A DNA stretch of 64,000 bases, from NCBI GenBank assembly GCA_012184525.1, contig WOFQ01000084.1, positions 1-64,000 on the forward strand, read 5' to 3'. The position numbers and the translations under genes are program-made. Of the stretch, positions 11,194 through 21,859 are shown piece after piece. The stretch is from Xenoacremonium recifei. Taxonomy: Eukaryota > Ascomycota > Sordariomycetes > Hypocreales > Nectriaceae. The stretch's first letter is position 1. The number at the start of each line of letters is the position of its first letter. The notes beneath the pieces were generated by a model that was given only the letters and a program-made list of their open reading frames with translations, was not told where the DNA came from and searched no databases.

Positions 11194-12934
11194 CTATTCT
11201 TCATGAACGTTCGGCATCTCATAGCCCTCTTCTAGCTCTTCACGTCTGTAATGCATAAATCAGTAATGACCAGAAAAACAATCCATCCTGGATCACTTAC
11301 AAGAATACTCCAAATTCGGAAACGTAGGCAAGCCAGTGCTTGATCATGTCGTCCAGAACTTTTGGATGCTTCTCTGATAGATCGCACACTTCACCGCGGT
11401 CCGTTTCCATATCATACAGCTCCCACTTTTCCTTACCTATCGGCTCCGGGATGAAGACGGCCTTCCATTTCCCCATTCGGACGGCCTGATGGAAAAACAG
11501 TTCCCATCCATGAACCGCGTCTTCCTCATGTACCCGGTCAGAGCTTCCAGAAAGAAGTTGAGCCCACGATTTGCCCTTGACTGGCACTATTTCTCTGTCT
11601 CGGAAAGTTGATCCAGGCAGGGGAATTTTAGCCAGGTCCAGCACAGTGGGCAGGATATCCATGACCGTAGCAAAAGCATCCGAAATCCTTCCACCTTTCG
11701 AGCTCTGCATCAAAGGCGGATATCTGACAATCGCGGGACATCGGATTCCGCCTTCGGTGACATAGCCTTTGTACATGCGGCTTGGTGCAGTTGCCGCCAT
11801 CGCCCACCGCGCACCGTACCAAATAAAGGAGTCGGCATTACCGAGGTTGTCCTCGTCGTTGTTGAAGTGATCTCCAATGGACTTCTTGATGACATCACCC
11901 GTCATTGGGACAGACTCGAAGACGGCACCTTCGGCACCATTGTCGGACATGAAGAGGATGAAGGTATTGTCAAGCTCGCCTATGGACTCGAGATACTTTT
12001 GGACGCGGCCGATGTTCTCATCCATACGGTCCACCATGCCGGCATAGACCTCCATAGTCTTAGCTGACCATGCCCTTTCTTCTGGCGTCATATCGTCCCA
12101 TTCTTTGGACTTCGTTACTGGAGGATGGGGCTTGACGTCCTTGGGTAGAAGTCCAAGATCGTTCTGGCGTTTCAGCCGAGATTCGGTCAAAGCATCGGGA
12201 CCATCCTTGTAGAGGCCTTTATACTTTCTCACATTCTCTGGGGGTGCTTGCAAGGGCCAGTGAGGTGCCGTAAACGGAAGATAAGCAAAGAATGGTTTAT
12301 CCTTGTTACCGGGATTGGCTCTCTTTTCTTCCAAGAACTGGATCATGCGGGCAGCATAATAGTCAGAAGAGTAAAAGTCATCCGGAAGCTTGTCCTGATC
12401 CATCCGGACGTCGTCTTCGTAGTAGACGGGAGACCAGTTCTTGAAGACGGGACTTCCATCAGAATTCTTGGGCTCGAACTTGTAGTGAGGTGCCGCTCCG
12501 GGCAGCAGAGAAAATGAATGGTCGAATCCGCGATCGTGCGGCACAAGTCCAGGCTTCAAGCCAAGGTGCCATTTCCCGCTCATGCAGGTGTAATATCCTG
12601 CATCATGCATGAGCTCGGGGAGGGCAGCGACCCGGAAATTGAGATACCCCTCATAGCCTGGGCGGTTCTTCCAAGGGACGGGAGGATCGTTATGTCTTCC
12701 CCAGAACGGCATTTGGCCGAGTCCAGCAATGTGATGATCGGTCCCTGATAGCAACATAGCCCTCGTGGGCGAGCACATAGAAGCTGTGTGGAAGTTTGTC
12801 AAGCGAACGCTTGACGGGCCGTATGCGATTCCATCGAGGTTAGGAGTCTCGATTTCCCCGCCGAATGCGCCCAAATCCGAGAACCCGAGGTCATCGGCGA
12901 CAATAATAAGGAAGTTTGGGCGTTTGCCTGCCAT
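11194..12934 (-). CDS. Arylsulfatase, AtsA-like (sulfatase family S1)
   Basis: Predicted 561-aa cytosolic sulfate-ester hydrolase. Exons 12934-11301 and 11245-11194; the 55-bp intron (GTAAGT donor) replaces an early stop by a conserved-looking tail. The ATG at 12934 places the start right before KRPNFLIIVADDLG; an upstream ATG at 12979 is in frame. Seen: metal ligands in ADDLG (residues 13-17), the formylglycine signature CSPTR at 54-58 (Cys54 is modified to formylglycine by an FGE/SUMF1-type enzyme), GKWHLG, APHWPL, MSDNGAEG and the active-site Lys in SRMYKG. The resemblance to Pseudomonas AtsA runs over the whole length, so an ancient bacterial origin is plausible. No signal peptide, unlike many extracellular sulfatases. 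Divergent from the MFS gene at 13538. Confidence 0.93.
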
Positions 12935-13537
12935 TAGCACAGTCGAAACTCTCGTGCAGTATCGATCTGTGAAGAGCACCGAGCCTCACCGAGGGTAATG
13001 TCAGAAATACCGTCTTTGGTCTCAAAACGCGCATTGCATTACGACGAGGCGCGTAAGCGGAGTACCGTAACTAACCGGTTCAATGGCGACATATTTGCTC
13101 CGTAGTGCGGAATCAAGTATGGCAACCGAAAGAGCCCGAACAGCTGTTGCAGGGCTCAAGAGGTTAGCCCGAATTTCTATCGCGCCTTATCTATATCTGA
13201 GTCTAGTAGTTTTCTGGTCGAGTCAGTAATTAACTATCGCCTCTTCAACCCTAGAGTTATCCGATACTTGCTGGTTCCGGCTGCCGCTCACCTCCGACGG
13301 CCACCGCCGTCGCTCACCTCCAGCAGCCTCAGCCCGGAACTCCACCGACAGAGGCATTCTGGGGTAAAATGGGGGCAAAGTGGATGCGTTCTGGACTGGC
13401 ACGCTGATAAGGGGGCTAAGGCGACGAAACTTCAATGACTATATCTTCAACTATTTCTCCATCTACCGACAATCCTTCGTTCCAATGCAACCACACAACT
13501 CCCTTTGCGCCTGCCTTGCAACAGCCCGCATTCGACA
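12935..13537. promoter_or_regulatory. Divergent promoter region between arylsulfatase and MFS carrier
   Basis: About 600 bases drive two divergent genes (sulfatase minus, carrier plus), which suggests joint control. ATGGCGACAT at 13083-13092 matches the CYS3/MetR sulfur-regulator consensus ATGRYRYCAT at nine of ten positions. This is a motif match by eye, not proof of binding. Confidence 0.4.
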
Positions 13538-15111
13538 ATGAGCCTGGCTACCAAGGAAACCATGGAGAAGGACCCTGCCGTGAGATCGCTCCACGAAGGG
13601 AGTGCAGAGCCAGAATGGGCACCTAAAGACGTGAAGTCCGTGATGCGAAAGTCAGATTGACCCTTGTCCGTGCTTCATGACTCTGTTCCTAACCTTGTGC
13701 AGGCTGGACTTTTTCCTGATGCCCATGCTGGTCGCCGGCTTCTTCGTTCTCCAGCTCGACAGAAGTAACATGAGCAACGCCTTGACTGACACTATCACCG
13801 AGGATCTCGGCATTACCACCGACGACGTGAACCTAGGCAATCAGCTGATGCTCATCGGTATTGTTGTTGCGGAAATTCCTTCCAACTTCATCCTGCAGAA
13901 GCTCGGCGCATCCATCTGGCTCACCTTCCAGATGTTTGTTTGGGGCACTATCGCTCTAACCCAGTCCTGGTGCACCAACATCCACTCCTTCTACGCTACA
14001 CGATTCCTCCTCGGGCTGTTTGAGGGTGGCTACATTCCCGGTGCTCAGTATATGCTGGCCCTGTTTTACACTCGAGAGGAAATGGCACGCCGAACAGCTA
14101 TCTTTTACTTTGGAAACTACCTCTCCACCGCCGTCGGCTCCCTTCTTGCGGCCGGAATCCTTCAGATGGCTGGTACCAACGGATTGTCAGGCTGGCAGTG
14201 GCTTTTTATCAGTACGTTGACTCGAAATTCCTCCCGTGAGCTTGGAATTCTAACACTCTAAAGTCGAGGGCATCATGACCCTTGTAGTATTCGTTCTCTT
14301 CACGCTGTTCCTCCCTCGAAGCCCGTCGCATACCGCTCCGATCCACGGCCGTTGGGATTTCTTCTCCGACCACGACCGAGCTATTCTCCGATCCCGAGTC
14401 CTGGCAGAAGATAAATCAAAGGGCGAAGACAAGGCCGCTGTTTCTCTCAAAAACCTCGGCAAAGCAGCGCTTAACTACCGCCTTTGGCTTCACTGCGCGC
14501 TCAATGTTCTTAGTTTGGCACCTAAGGGAGGATTGCAACTCTATGGACCTTACGTCATTAAGAGTTTAGGATTCTCCAAGGTCAACGCCAACCTTCTCAG
14601 CGCGGTTAGCAGTGTTCTCGTAATTATCCTCAGCTACCTTATTTCCGTTGGGTCAGATTTGACGAAGCTTCGTGGTCCATGGTGTGTCGTTGGGTTCATT
14701 TGGTCTATCGCTTTCGCTGCTGGTCTATACGGCATGCCAGTGGGAGAAGGCAAATGGCCTCGTTACGCAGTGTTCATCTTGCTCAGTGGTGGCAACGCCC
14801 TGGCTCAAGGACTCAACGACGCGTGGTTGAATATTAACGCACGAACTTCGAGCGAACGAAGCTTTGGACTTGCAATGGTTGTAATTGGCAGCAATCTGGG
14901 TGGCATTGCGGGACAGCAGCTCTTCCGATCCTCCGATGCTCCGCGGTATACTCACAGTTGGCTGGCTATCCTCCTGCTTTACATTGCCTGCATTCCTGTC
15001 ACACTGTTTATCATGTGGATTTACTGGCGCGACAACAAGAAGCATGCAATGGAGAGCGAAGTTGACTCGTCTGAGATGGAGCACCGGCAGAGAAAGAGAT
15101 ATGATATCTAA
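13538..15111 (+). CDS. MFS transporter, anion:cation symporter (DAL5/allantoate-permease-like) family
   Basis: Predicted 489-aa plasma-membrane carrier with about twelve helices. Exons 13538-13650, 13703-14211 and 14264-15111; both introns are 52 bp. Seen: a short charged N-terminus, then the typical KLDFFLMPML...LDRSNMSNA motif of helix 1 in DAL5-type carriers, the FxRxLLGxFEGG-like block (ATRFLLGLFEGGYIPG), and the DAPRYTHSW-like motif between helices 11 and 12. This family takes up allantoate, vitamins, and organic acids; neighbouring sulfatases on both sides suggest a sulfated or sulfonated organic anion as the cargo, which is inference. The ATG at 13538 is followed by a coding run that splices in frame into helix 1. 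Confidence 0.9.
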
Positions 15112-16036
15112 TTTCCGCATGTCGGAGTGGCCTCTCATTGTATTAGTGTTAGTCCTATCTGAATACTCTAGTTTTTCCTGGTCATAATGAGTCTGGTGTG
15201 CATTATATTATCTTAATCCAGGTTTAAAGTGCCGTGTAAAATCATTTTCAAACTCCAACCCCGGGGCATCTACCCGAGTATTCATTCGCGCAATAAGTTA
15301 ACAAATTGGTCCTCTTAAGCTTCATACGCGCCTGACAGACGCAAGGGATTACTTATAGATGAATTTCACAATTAAGAATACATCTACTTCTGATAGACAC
15401 TTTCGCAGCTAGATTACTGGATCTTATTCCTCAACTTGGCCTCTTCAATTAGCCTACCCTGTAGTCCTTATTGGCTTCTCGCTTGCATAACAGTTAGGAT
15501 TCGAGTAGTGACGAGACTATTGTCATCCATTAACTATTTTTCTACAGGAGCGTTTCCATTACTCTCACGATCGAATGGGAAAACCTCGTTGCTCCATGCG
15601 AATTGCTTGTGTCATACGACAGTACCAGCGGCGAAAACATATTGCTGTAGTACTGCGCTTTGAAACTCCCCCGGCACGAATGAGAGATCATGGCCAAGGA
15701 GTAAGCACATCATTCAGCGCGCAATTGACGCGTGAAATGGCGTATCTCCTAGATCACCTGATTGGCATCTTCTTGGGCTTCAAAAGGGAGGGAGAGATTG
15801 GATCGGAGGTGAGCGTCGGCGGTACCTCCGAAGCCCGGGTGTGGGGCCGGACTTTGAGATCAATATTAGCCGATAACTCGAGGCATGGGGAGGCGGAAGT
15901 CGATAAGCGACGATCCGTTCGGACTCGGAACTGGCGCGAGGTCCCTGAATTTCTCAATCTCCTCAATTGTCTTTCAAAACTTCCACTGCATACTTATCAC
16001 CAGTTCATCAGCGTTGGTAGCAGCATCACCGTCAAG
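15112..16036. other. Intergenic region before second sulfatase
   Basis: About 925 bases. The reading frame of the next gene stays open upstream to an ATG at 15575, but the extra 154 residues are low-similarity, arginine-rich and precede the natural sulfatase N-terminus, so I treat 15575-16036 as leader. Nothing else is supported. Confidence 0.5.
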
Positions 16037-17377
16037 ATGTCCAAAGATCCATCAAAGCCTAATATCGTGCTTGTCCTAGCTGACAATCTCGGCTGGGGCG
16101 AGTTGGGCTGTTATGGCGGAGGCATTCTTCGCGGTGCCGCCACACCTCGCATTGACAAGCTTGCGACTGAAGGACTTCTTCTCCATAACTTCAATGTCGA
16201 GAGCGATTGTGTTCCGACGCGGTCCGCCTTGATGACTGGCCGCCACCCCATTCGAACAGGCTGCCGGCAATCAGTGCCTGCAGGCTTCCCGCAAGGCTTG
16301 ACAAGATGGGAGAAGACGCTGCCTGAATGCCTGAAGCCGTTCGGATATACTTCTGCGCATCACGGCAAATGGCATTTGGGAGACATTCCTGGGAGATATC
16401 CGTCTGACCGAGGCTTCGACGAATGGTTCGGTATCCCTCGCACGTCCGACGAGAGTCAGTTTACCTCCGCCATTGGCTATGATGCAGAAATCGCCGAACT
16501 TCCCTATATTATGAAGGGCATCGCGGGCCAGGAGTCCGAAAATGTGTGCTTGTACGATCTAGACAAGCGCCGGACCATCGATGAGATGCTGGTTGAGAAG
16601 ACCAAGGATTGGCTTTCAAGACAGGTCGAAGCCGAGAATCCCTTCTTCCTCTACCACCCTCTTATTCATCTTCATTTCCCGACTCTGCCTCATCCCGATT
16701 TTGCTAAAAGCACCGGCAACGGAGAGTTTGCCGACTCGATGGCGGAGATGGATTACCGTGTTGGCCAGATCATCGACCACATTGATGCCCTGGGCATGCG
16801 AGAGAATACTGTTTTCATTTTCGCCTCAGACAACGGTCCCGAGTTCCGGCCACCCTACCGAGGCACTGCAGGCCCCTGGATGGGTACTTACCATACCGCT
16901 ATGGAGGGTAGTCTTCGTGTCCCGTTCATTGTCCGGTGGCCTGGAAAGGTACCCGAGAATGTCACATCCAACGAAGTCGTCCACGTAACCGATATCTTCA
17001 CAACTGTGCTCGAGATTGCTGGAGCAGAAGTACCATCTGACCGACCAATTGACGGGGTGAGCCAAGTTGCATTCTTCAAGAACCCATCTGAAACTAAGTC
17101 CCAGAGGACTGGTTTCTTGTTTTATATCAAGGAGGAGTTGCGAGCCATCAAGTGGAAAGACTGGAAGCTTCACCTGGTATGGGAACCTAAAGTCAACCAG
17201 TCTTCTGGAAAGCTTGAATCACCGTACCTATTCAATCTTGTTCGAGACCCTAAAGAGGAAACGGATATTCTAGCATACAATACTTGGGTGATGCAGCCGT
17301 TACTGAGGCTGAAGGCTGATTTTGATAAGAGCCTGAAGAACGACCCAGCACCGCCTGATCCTTTGAAGGAACTTTAA
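16037..17377 (+). CDS. Sulfatase (family S1), second paralogue
   Basis: Predicted 446-aa sulfatase in a single exon, starting at MSKDPSKPNIVLVLADNLG. Seen: CVPTR at residues 58-62 (formylglycine signature C-x-P-x-R, Cys58 catalytic), GKWHLGD, HPLIHLHFP, FASDNGPEF (metal ligands Asp-Asn), and the downstream MEGSLRVPFIVRWPG block. The first metal motif reads ADN where the AtsA-like neighbour has ADD, which is typical of another sulfatase subgroup. It is 115 residues shorter than the first sulfatase and not a recent duplicate of it. No signal peptide. With the MFS carrier between them, the two enzymes could act in turn on one imported sulfate ester or on two sulfate positions. Confidence 0.92.
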   Translation: MSKDPSKPNIVLVLADNLGWGELGCYGGGILRGAATPRIDKLATEGLLLHNFNVESDCVPTRSALMTGRHPIRTGCRQSVPAGFPQGLTRWEKTLPECLKPFGYTSAHHGKWHLGDIPGRYPSDRGFDEWFGIPRTSDESQFTSAIGYDAEIAELPYIMKGIAGQESENVCLYDLDKRRTIDEMLVEKTKDWLSRQVEAENPFFLYHPLIHLHFPTLPHPDFAKSTGNGEFADSMAEMDYRVGQIIDHIDALGMRENTVFIFASDNGPEFRPPYRGTAGPWMGTYHTAMEGSLRVPFIVRWPGKVPENVTSNEVVHVTDIFTTVLEIAGAEVPSDRPIDGVSQVAFFKNPSETKSQRTGFLFYIKEELRAIKWKDWKLHLVWEPKVNQSSGKLESPYLFNLVRDPKEETDILAYNTWVMQPLLRLKADFDKSLKNDPAPPDPLKEL

Positions 17378-17622
17378 ACTGTACAAGTTATATAGATTAC
17401 TGCTTAAAATCCAAAATAGAACCCGTTTACAAAAGGAAACTTAACACAGGGTAAAACTGTGATCGGTCTTGTTCAAATCTGAAGGAATGTAGATGTAAGT
17501 AATTTGGGATCTGATCTTGTATCGTACGATCGGGAATCACAGAATCGATCTCAATATGGATAGAGCAGTTCTGACAAAACTGCTAATGCGTCAAATCCCA
17601 TTCAATTTGCCTGACTACCAAT

Positions 17623-19514
17623 TTATTCATTAAGCTCCCACATAGAAAGGTCTGGAGGCGTTGCTCCCCAAGAGAAATCAGCATTATCAACACCTAGAGA
17701 AGGTATCACGTCTCGACCAAGCAGCAACTGATGTGCGGCACTGGAAGAAATTCCCACTGAAGAACTAGATATGTCGAAGATGGACGATGCAAGCTCCTCG
17801 AAACGGTCTCGAAAGACCTGTCCTGGCGGATATCGCTCTACCATCCCCCACAAGACTGTCGAGCAGGTAGTGACGTGTCGCTTCATGTCGTTAAGATCTG
17901 CCGAAAGATCATTTAAAGGAGCTAGAGTCTTGATGCAGTCCACTAAAGCAGCGCCGGAATGGAAGAGATTGTGAATTGTGCGCCAGTAGAACCGAAGGCG
18001 GCCGCCTTTAAAGTCCCTTCGATAGAGTTCAATACTTTTGCAGGCATACTGTGATAGTTCAAGGAGCTCCTCCGGGGGCGGATCTGGATGCCAATGGGAT
18101 GGCGCGTATATCTGGACTAATGAGTTGTAGAGACCTCCTTCGAAGAAGCTCGGTGGCGCAAGTTTTGAAGACGGGATGAGGGGCGGGCTGCTCGAATGCC
18201 ACTGGAATAGCCGACTCTTCATACCCTCTCTCCATACTCGATAATCTAGCTTAGCTCCATTAACAGGAGGCTTGTAGTTCAGAGTCGAGTGGATTTCAGA
18301 CTCAAGTTGACGGAATATGATGCAATGATTTGCCAAAGGTAGGAAAGGATTGTTGCCCTCTGTCGATGGGAGGGGCGTGTCAATTGCCTCATCTGGGATA
18401 GAACGCGGTCGCTTCAAGACGGTACAAAGATTGGTCTCGAGCACGTAAGTTGACCAGAAGAGCCGTCGTTTCTTATCGGTCATCCCGACAGCCGCGGAAG
18501 CCGTACTTTCGGTCTCGGCTTCTTCCCACCGATTGCCTAATCGCGTCTCAGCATGGAGACCAAGATCGATAACCAGTCTCGTGGCCATGCCAATGAAGTA
18601 CCAGGCTGCAGGTATGTTAGAGGAGAAGATGACATATTGAATGATGAGGAGAAGATTCTGGAGATGGTCGAGAGCGCTTGACCAGAATGTTCGCGTCTGT
18701 TCGTTGAAAATGATGATCGCAGACGTGAACAGCGCTTCCGATCCAGCCGTTGGTACTGTGGCATCTGTGCGATTGAGAAGTCGAATTGCAATGGCAAGCA
18801 CTATGGCAACTCGAAATCTTTCTTGAGGATTTTGTGTTGAGTGGTGCTCAGCAGCATATGCCGCTGTGAGAGTCGTCTGGAAGCTTTCCCGGTCTAAGAT
18901 TGGGGAAAAGAAATCGGAATGCTCGAAGTAAGCCTCCAAGAGGCGCGCTGCGGTTGTTTGAGGCGGTAGTCTCGGGGGTCCTGCTGGTGGGATTTCCTTA
19001 AGTAGAGCGTGATAGCCACTTGCAGTCCCATTTCCCCAGAGTCGAGGGTCAGGCATTAATAGACGTAGAAGAGGGAAGTCGCCAGATTGTGAGGGGTCGG
19101 CGGCTGGAATCCCAACAGAAGACCGCATGTCGCTATCGCTTGCCAAGCCTGGCGAGAGGGAGGGTTGACTTGATGCTTCTGTCTGGCCCTCAGGTCCAGT
19201 TGGCGTGGTAGCCAACCCTCGGGAAGTCAACATAGTCTCAAGCTGAGCAACCCGGTCTTCAAGATTCTTGATGTAACTAAAATGTTCAGCGCCGTGCCTC
19301 GTGTTACGAGAACGAGAGCACATGGGGATGCGTACCTCCGAGGGGCTGCCCTCCCATCTGTGTCAACACTGACACAAGTCACTCCAGCCCTGGCGCACGC
19401 TGAACATGCTGGAATGTTCTGATCGCACCGTTGTTTACGAGACTTGCATCGTTGACATGCTGTGACGTTCGCGCGACGGACGTTGGTCCGTTGTTGCCCC
19501 CCAGCCCTTTCCAT
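17623..19514 (-). CDS. Zn2Cys6 transcription factor (Fungal_trans domain)
   Basis: Predicted 610-aa nuclear regulator. Exons 19514-19336 and 19276-17623; the 59-bp intron (GTACGC donor, TTTTAG acceptor) joins the zinc cluster to a linker coiled coil. Seen: ACQRCKSRKQRCDQNIPACSAC...GVTC, a complete C6 cluster with C-x2-C-x6-C-x6-C-x2-C-x6-C spacing; YIKNLEDRVAQLE dimerisation helix; then a Fungal_trans region with LLEAYFEHSDFFSPIL and GMATRLVIDLGLHAE followed by RRLFWSTYVLE. It closes the sulfatase block on the right and is transcribed towards it (convergent with the second sulfatase, 245 bases between stops), making it a good candidate local regulator. Confidence 0.9.
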
Positions 19515-19880
19515 CGCGTCGATTGACCACGAAAAACAGACTTCAGGTGTTCAGGTTGAAGGTGCATGCAGATTTGAGTCTTTGACGGAGCTTGTTCGAC
19601 TTGTCATGAACCCGCCTCAAACTTCCGCGGAATGCAGCGATGATTTGTAGGTGTTAAGTTTCACCCGCGATATGCTTGATAGTCCGGAGGGGAAATACCA
19701 ATTAGCGGTTGGTGAAAGCAAGCAACGCTAGCCACATTCTGGTTAGAACACACCAGGCTTAGACAGCGAGGGTCACCCAGATGATTGCTGAGAAACATAC
19801 AAGCTAGAAATTGCGACGATTAAGAAACGTCTCTCTATAATGGTCCAAGTCAAATTTAAATCGAAATCGAAGACAAAGAA
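19515..19880. other. Intergenic region, no gene seen
   Basis: About 365 bases upstream of the regulator at 19514; likely its promoter. No other feature recognised. Confidence 0.5.
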
Positions 19881-20300
19881 CTATTCAAAGCCGTCTTCCC
19901 GCTCACATGAAGATATCCAATGCAGGACCCTATTGGTGTCTATGACAAGCCCGGTCTCTGGTTCGATCAAGTATTTCAATGCCAGCCTCGCAGTATCGTG
20001 ATCAACTTCTGTTGCCATCCGGGAACTGAAGCTAATCGAGATACCACGATATGAGTATCCCATCAATTCAAGAGCCCAACGATTGCTGGGCCCCTTACTC
20101 CAATAGATATCTACTCCGTCATGGTCCTCTAGAATTATGTGCCCTTCGACAAACATTTGGACAATGCGGCGACAGAATGGACATGAACTGTTATTTATTC
20201 GCGCACCGGATCCGAGGTGTATGGGGCTGTCACTGGGAACACCAAGATCAAGTGGCATCTTGGATGGGCAGGTTATCTTGTCAACCCGCTTCGAGTTCAA
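19881..20300 (-). pseudogene. Possible N-terminal remnant of a HET-type incompatibility protein
   Basis: A 139-residue open frame. Seen: an LDLGVPSDSPIHLGS...CPFCRRIVQMF block, resembling the pre-HET segment of heterokaryon-incompatibility proteins (polar helix then SCPFCRL), and an end WISSCEREDGFE that resembles the W-L-x-x-C-E-x-x-H segment which precedes the HET domain. The HET domain itself is absent: the frame stops here and no continuation was found downstream. Either a truncated relic or a short hypothetical protein; assignment is weak. Confidence 0.35.
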
Positions 20301-20372
20301 CGAAGTTACTTAGTAATTTAAATATTCAAAATATTTTTTAAAAAACCTTCAACATTGAATAAAACCTTCTCC

Positions 20373-21141
20373 TCACAGCACTTCTTCGACTGGCTCTACC
20401 TTCCTTACTATCTTTGCTGGAGAGCCAACAGCGATGCTGTAACTCGGAATATCTTTATTGACAACTGAACCGGCTCCAATAGTAACTCCATTGCCAATTG
20501 TCACTCCCGGCAAGATCGAAGTGTTTCCTCCAATCCAACAATCATTTCCAATAGCAACCTCCTTGGAGTAGTCTATGAGTTCTCTTCTCCCCTGCACTGA
20601 TGTAGGATGTGTGGCAGCAAATATGCACACGTTTGGACCAAATTTTGTTCGGTCACCTATAGTTACGATTGCGCAATCTAAGATGATCATGCTACCCTCA
20701 ATCGTCAGCTCTCTAACCCATATCAGCTGTGGAGGGCTAAAGATCAATACTTGAAATTTGCGTAGAAGTCGCTGCCAATAGATATGTTGCACCCATAGTC
20801 AACCCGGAAAGGGGGGTCGATGCTGACTCTTTTCCCGATGTGCCCGATCAAGTCTTTCAACATCGCTTCTCTATCACGCTCCAAGGACTCATCGGTAGCG
20901 TCGTCGGGCAAGTAATCGTTGTACTTCTTGACGAGCTTGCGTGCACGTAGTCGGCCTCTCGATAACTCGGGGACATACGAATTATATCTAGCTTTCCTGA
21001 TTAGCAAACAGTCAATACCTGCGGGTGCTGCGCTAACATCATTCCTGATATCATTTTCTCATAATCGTCGCACCACGGGGTGTTTGCGAGTTTCTTGGCT
21101 CGGCTGATGGCGTCCGCATTCTTCCCAGTACTTGCCATCAT
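20373..21141 (-). CDS. Maltose/galactoside O-acetyltransferase-like enzyme (left-handed beta-helix)
   Basis: Predicted 219-aa cytosolic acetyl-CoA-dependent O-acetyltransferase (NodL/LacA/Maa family, usually a trimer). Exons 21141-21038, 20987-20751 and 20691-20373. Intron 1 (50 bp, GTTAGC donor, GCTAATC branch) restores the family's KMISGM-YNSYVPEL N-terminus; intron 2 (59 bp) joins DFYANFN to MIILDCAIVTIGD. Seen: the Mac domain, then hexapeptide repeats IGNDCWIGGNTSILPGVTIG and the catalytic His of FAATHP. The start could also be the second ATG (21138). Acceptor sugar unknown. Confidence 0.88.
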
Positions 21142-21859
21142 GTCCTTATCTTGGGCAGAAGGCGTAAAAACTAGAAAAAGGTTCGCTTAAGAGCCGGAAT
21201 CGAGTGAAAGTTATCTAGGATCAACATGAGAGGATTACAAAGGCCTGGAAATCAGTAAATGAATATCCAATGAACAGTTCTAGGATGTATCCGATTGCCA
21301 CCGTGGGACAGAGCTGGCCCAATCTGGTAGGAGAGCTGTTTTTGGCAACAGAGCTGTCACGTATAGTTGTCTCGGTCTAGAAAAACTCTCCTTCCTATTT
21401 TGGATGTCATTGAGAGATCCGCAGACCGGCGTGGGTCTGCATCCTTCAGTCCAGGGCCATAAATTTACGTGGACGCAATGTTACTTATCGAATTCGGCAA
21501 TTACAATATTGATAACGGAAGGGCTTGCGGGGGCCATCTAGAAATGCAATTCCTGCAATGGGCCTAGCGATAGCGTACTACAGAGTTACCGCTGTCCCCT
21601 TGATCTCATATCCAGTGTTCATCTACAATTCTGACGAAATGCAACATGTGAAAACGAAGTGAATACAGGGCCCAGTCAAGGTTCCATGGGCTTCAAGTCA
21701 GAATCATTTCAGCTTGCCCAGAAAATAGATACTAGGCAAATGTTCAGTGGACATGTGACTTGCACGTTCCTACTTTGGTAAGCTAGAAGAATAAATTTTA
21801 TGACAGACATGTACAAGTGAGTTTCTAGACTTGTGGTAATTTGCTTTACAAGAAGTCAT
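21142..21859. other. Intergenic region, no gene seen
   Basis: About 720 bases between the acetyltransferase start and the 3' end of the dioxygenase. No supported coding frame or structured element. Confidence 0.5.

Noticed and set aside
15575..16036. In-frame N-terminal extension of the second sulfatase
   Set aside because: Adds 154 residues not seen in the family; the ATG at 16037 starts at the normal sulfatase N-terminus.
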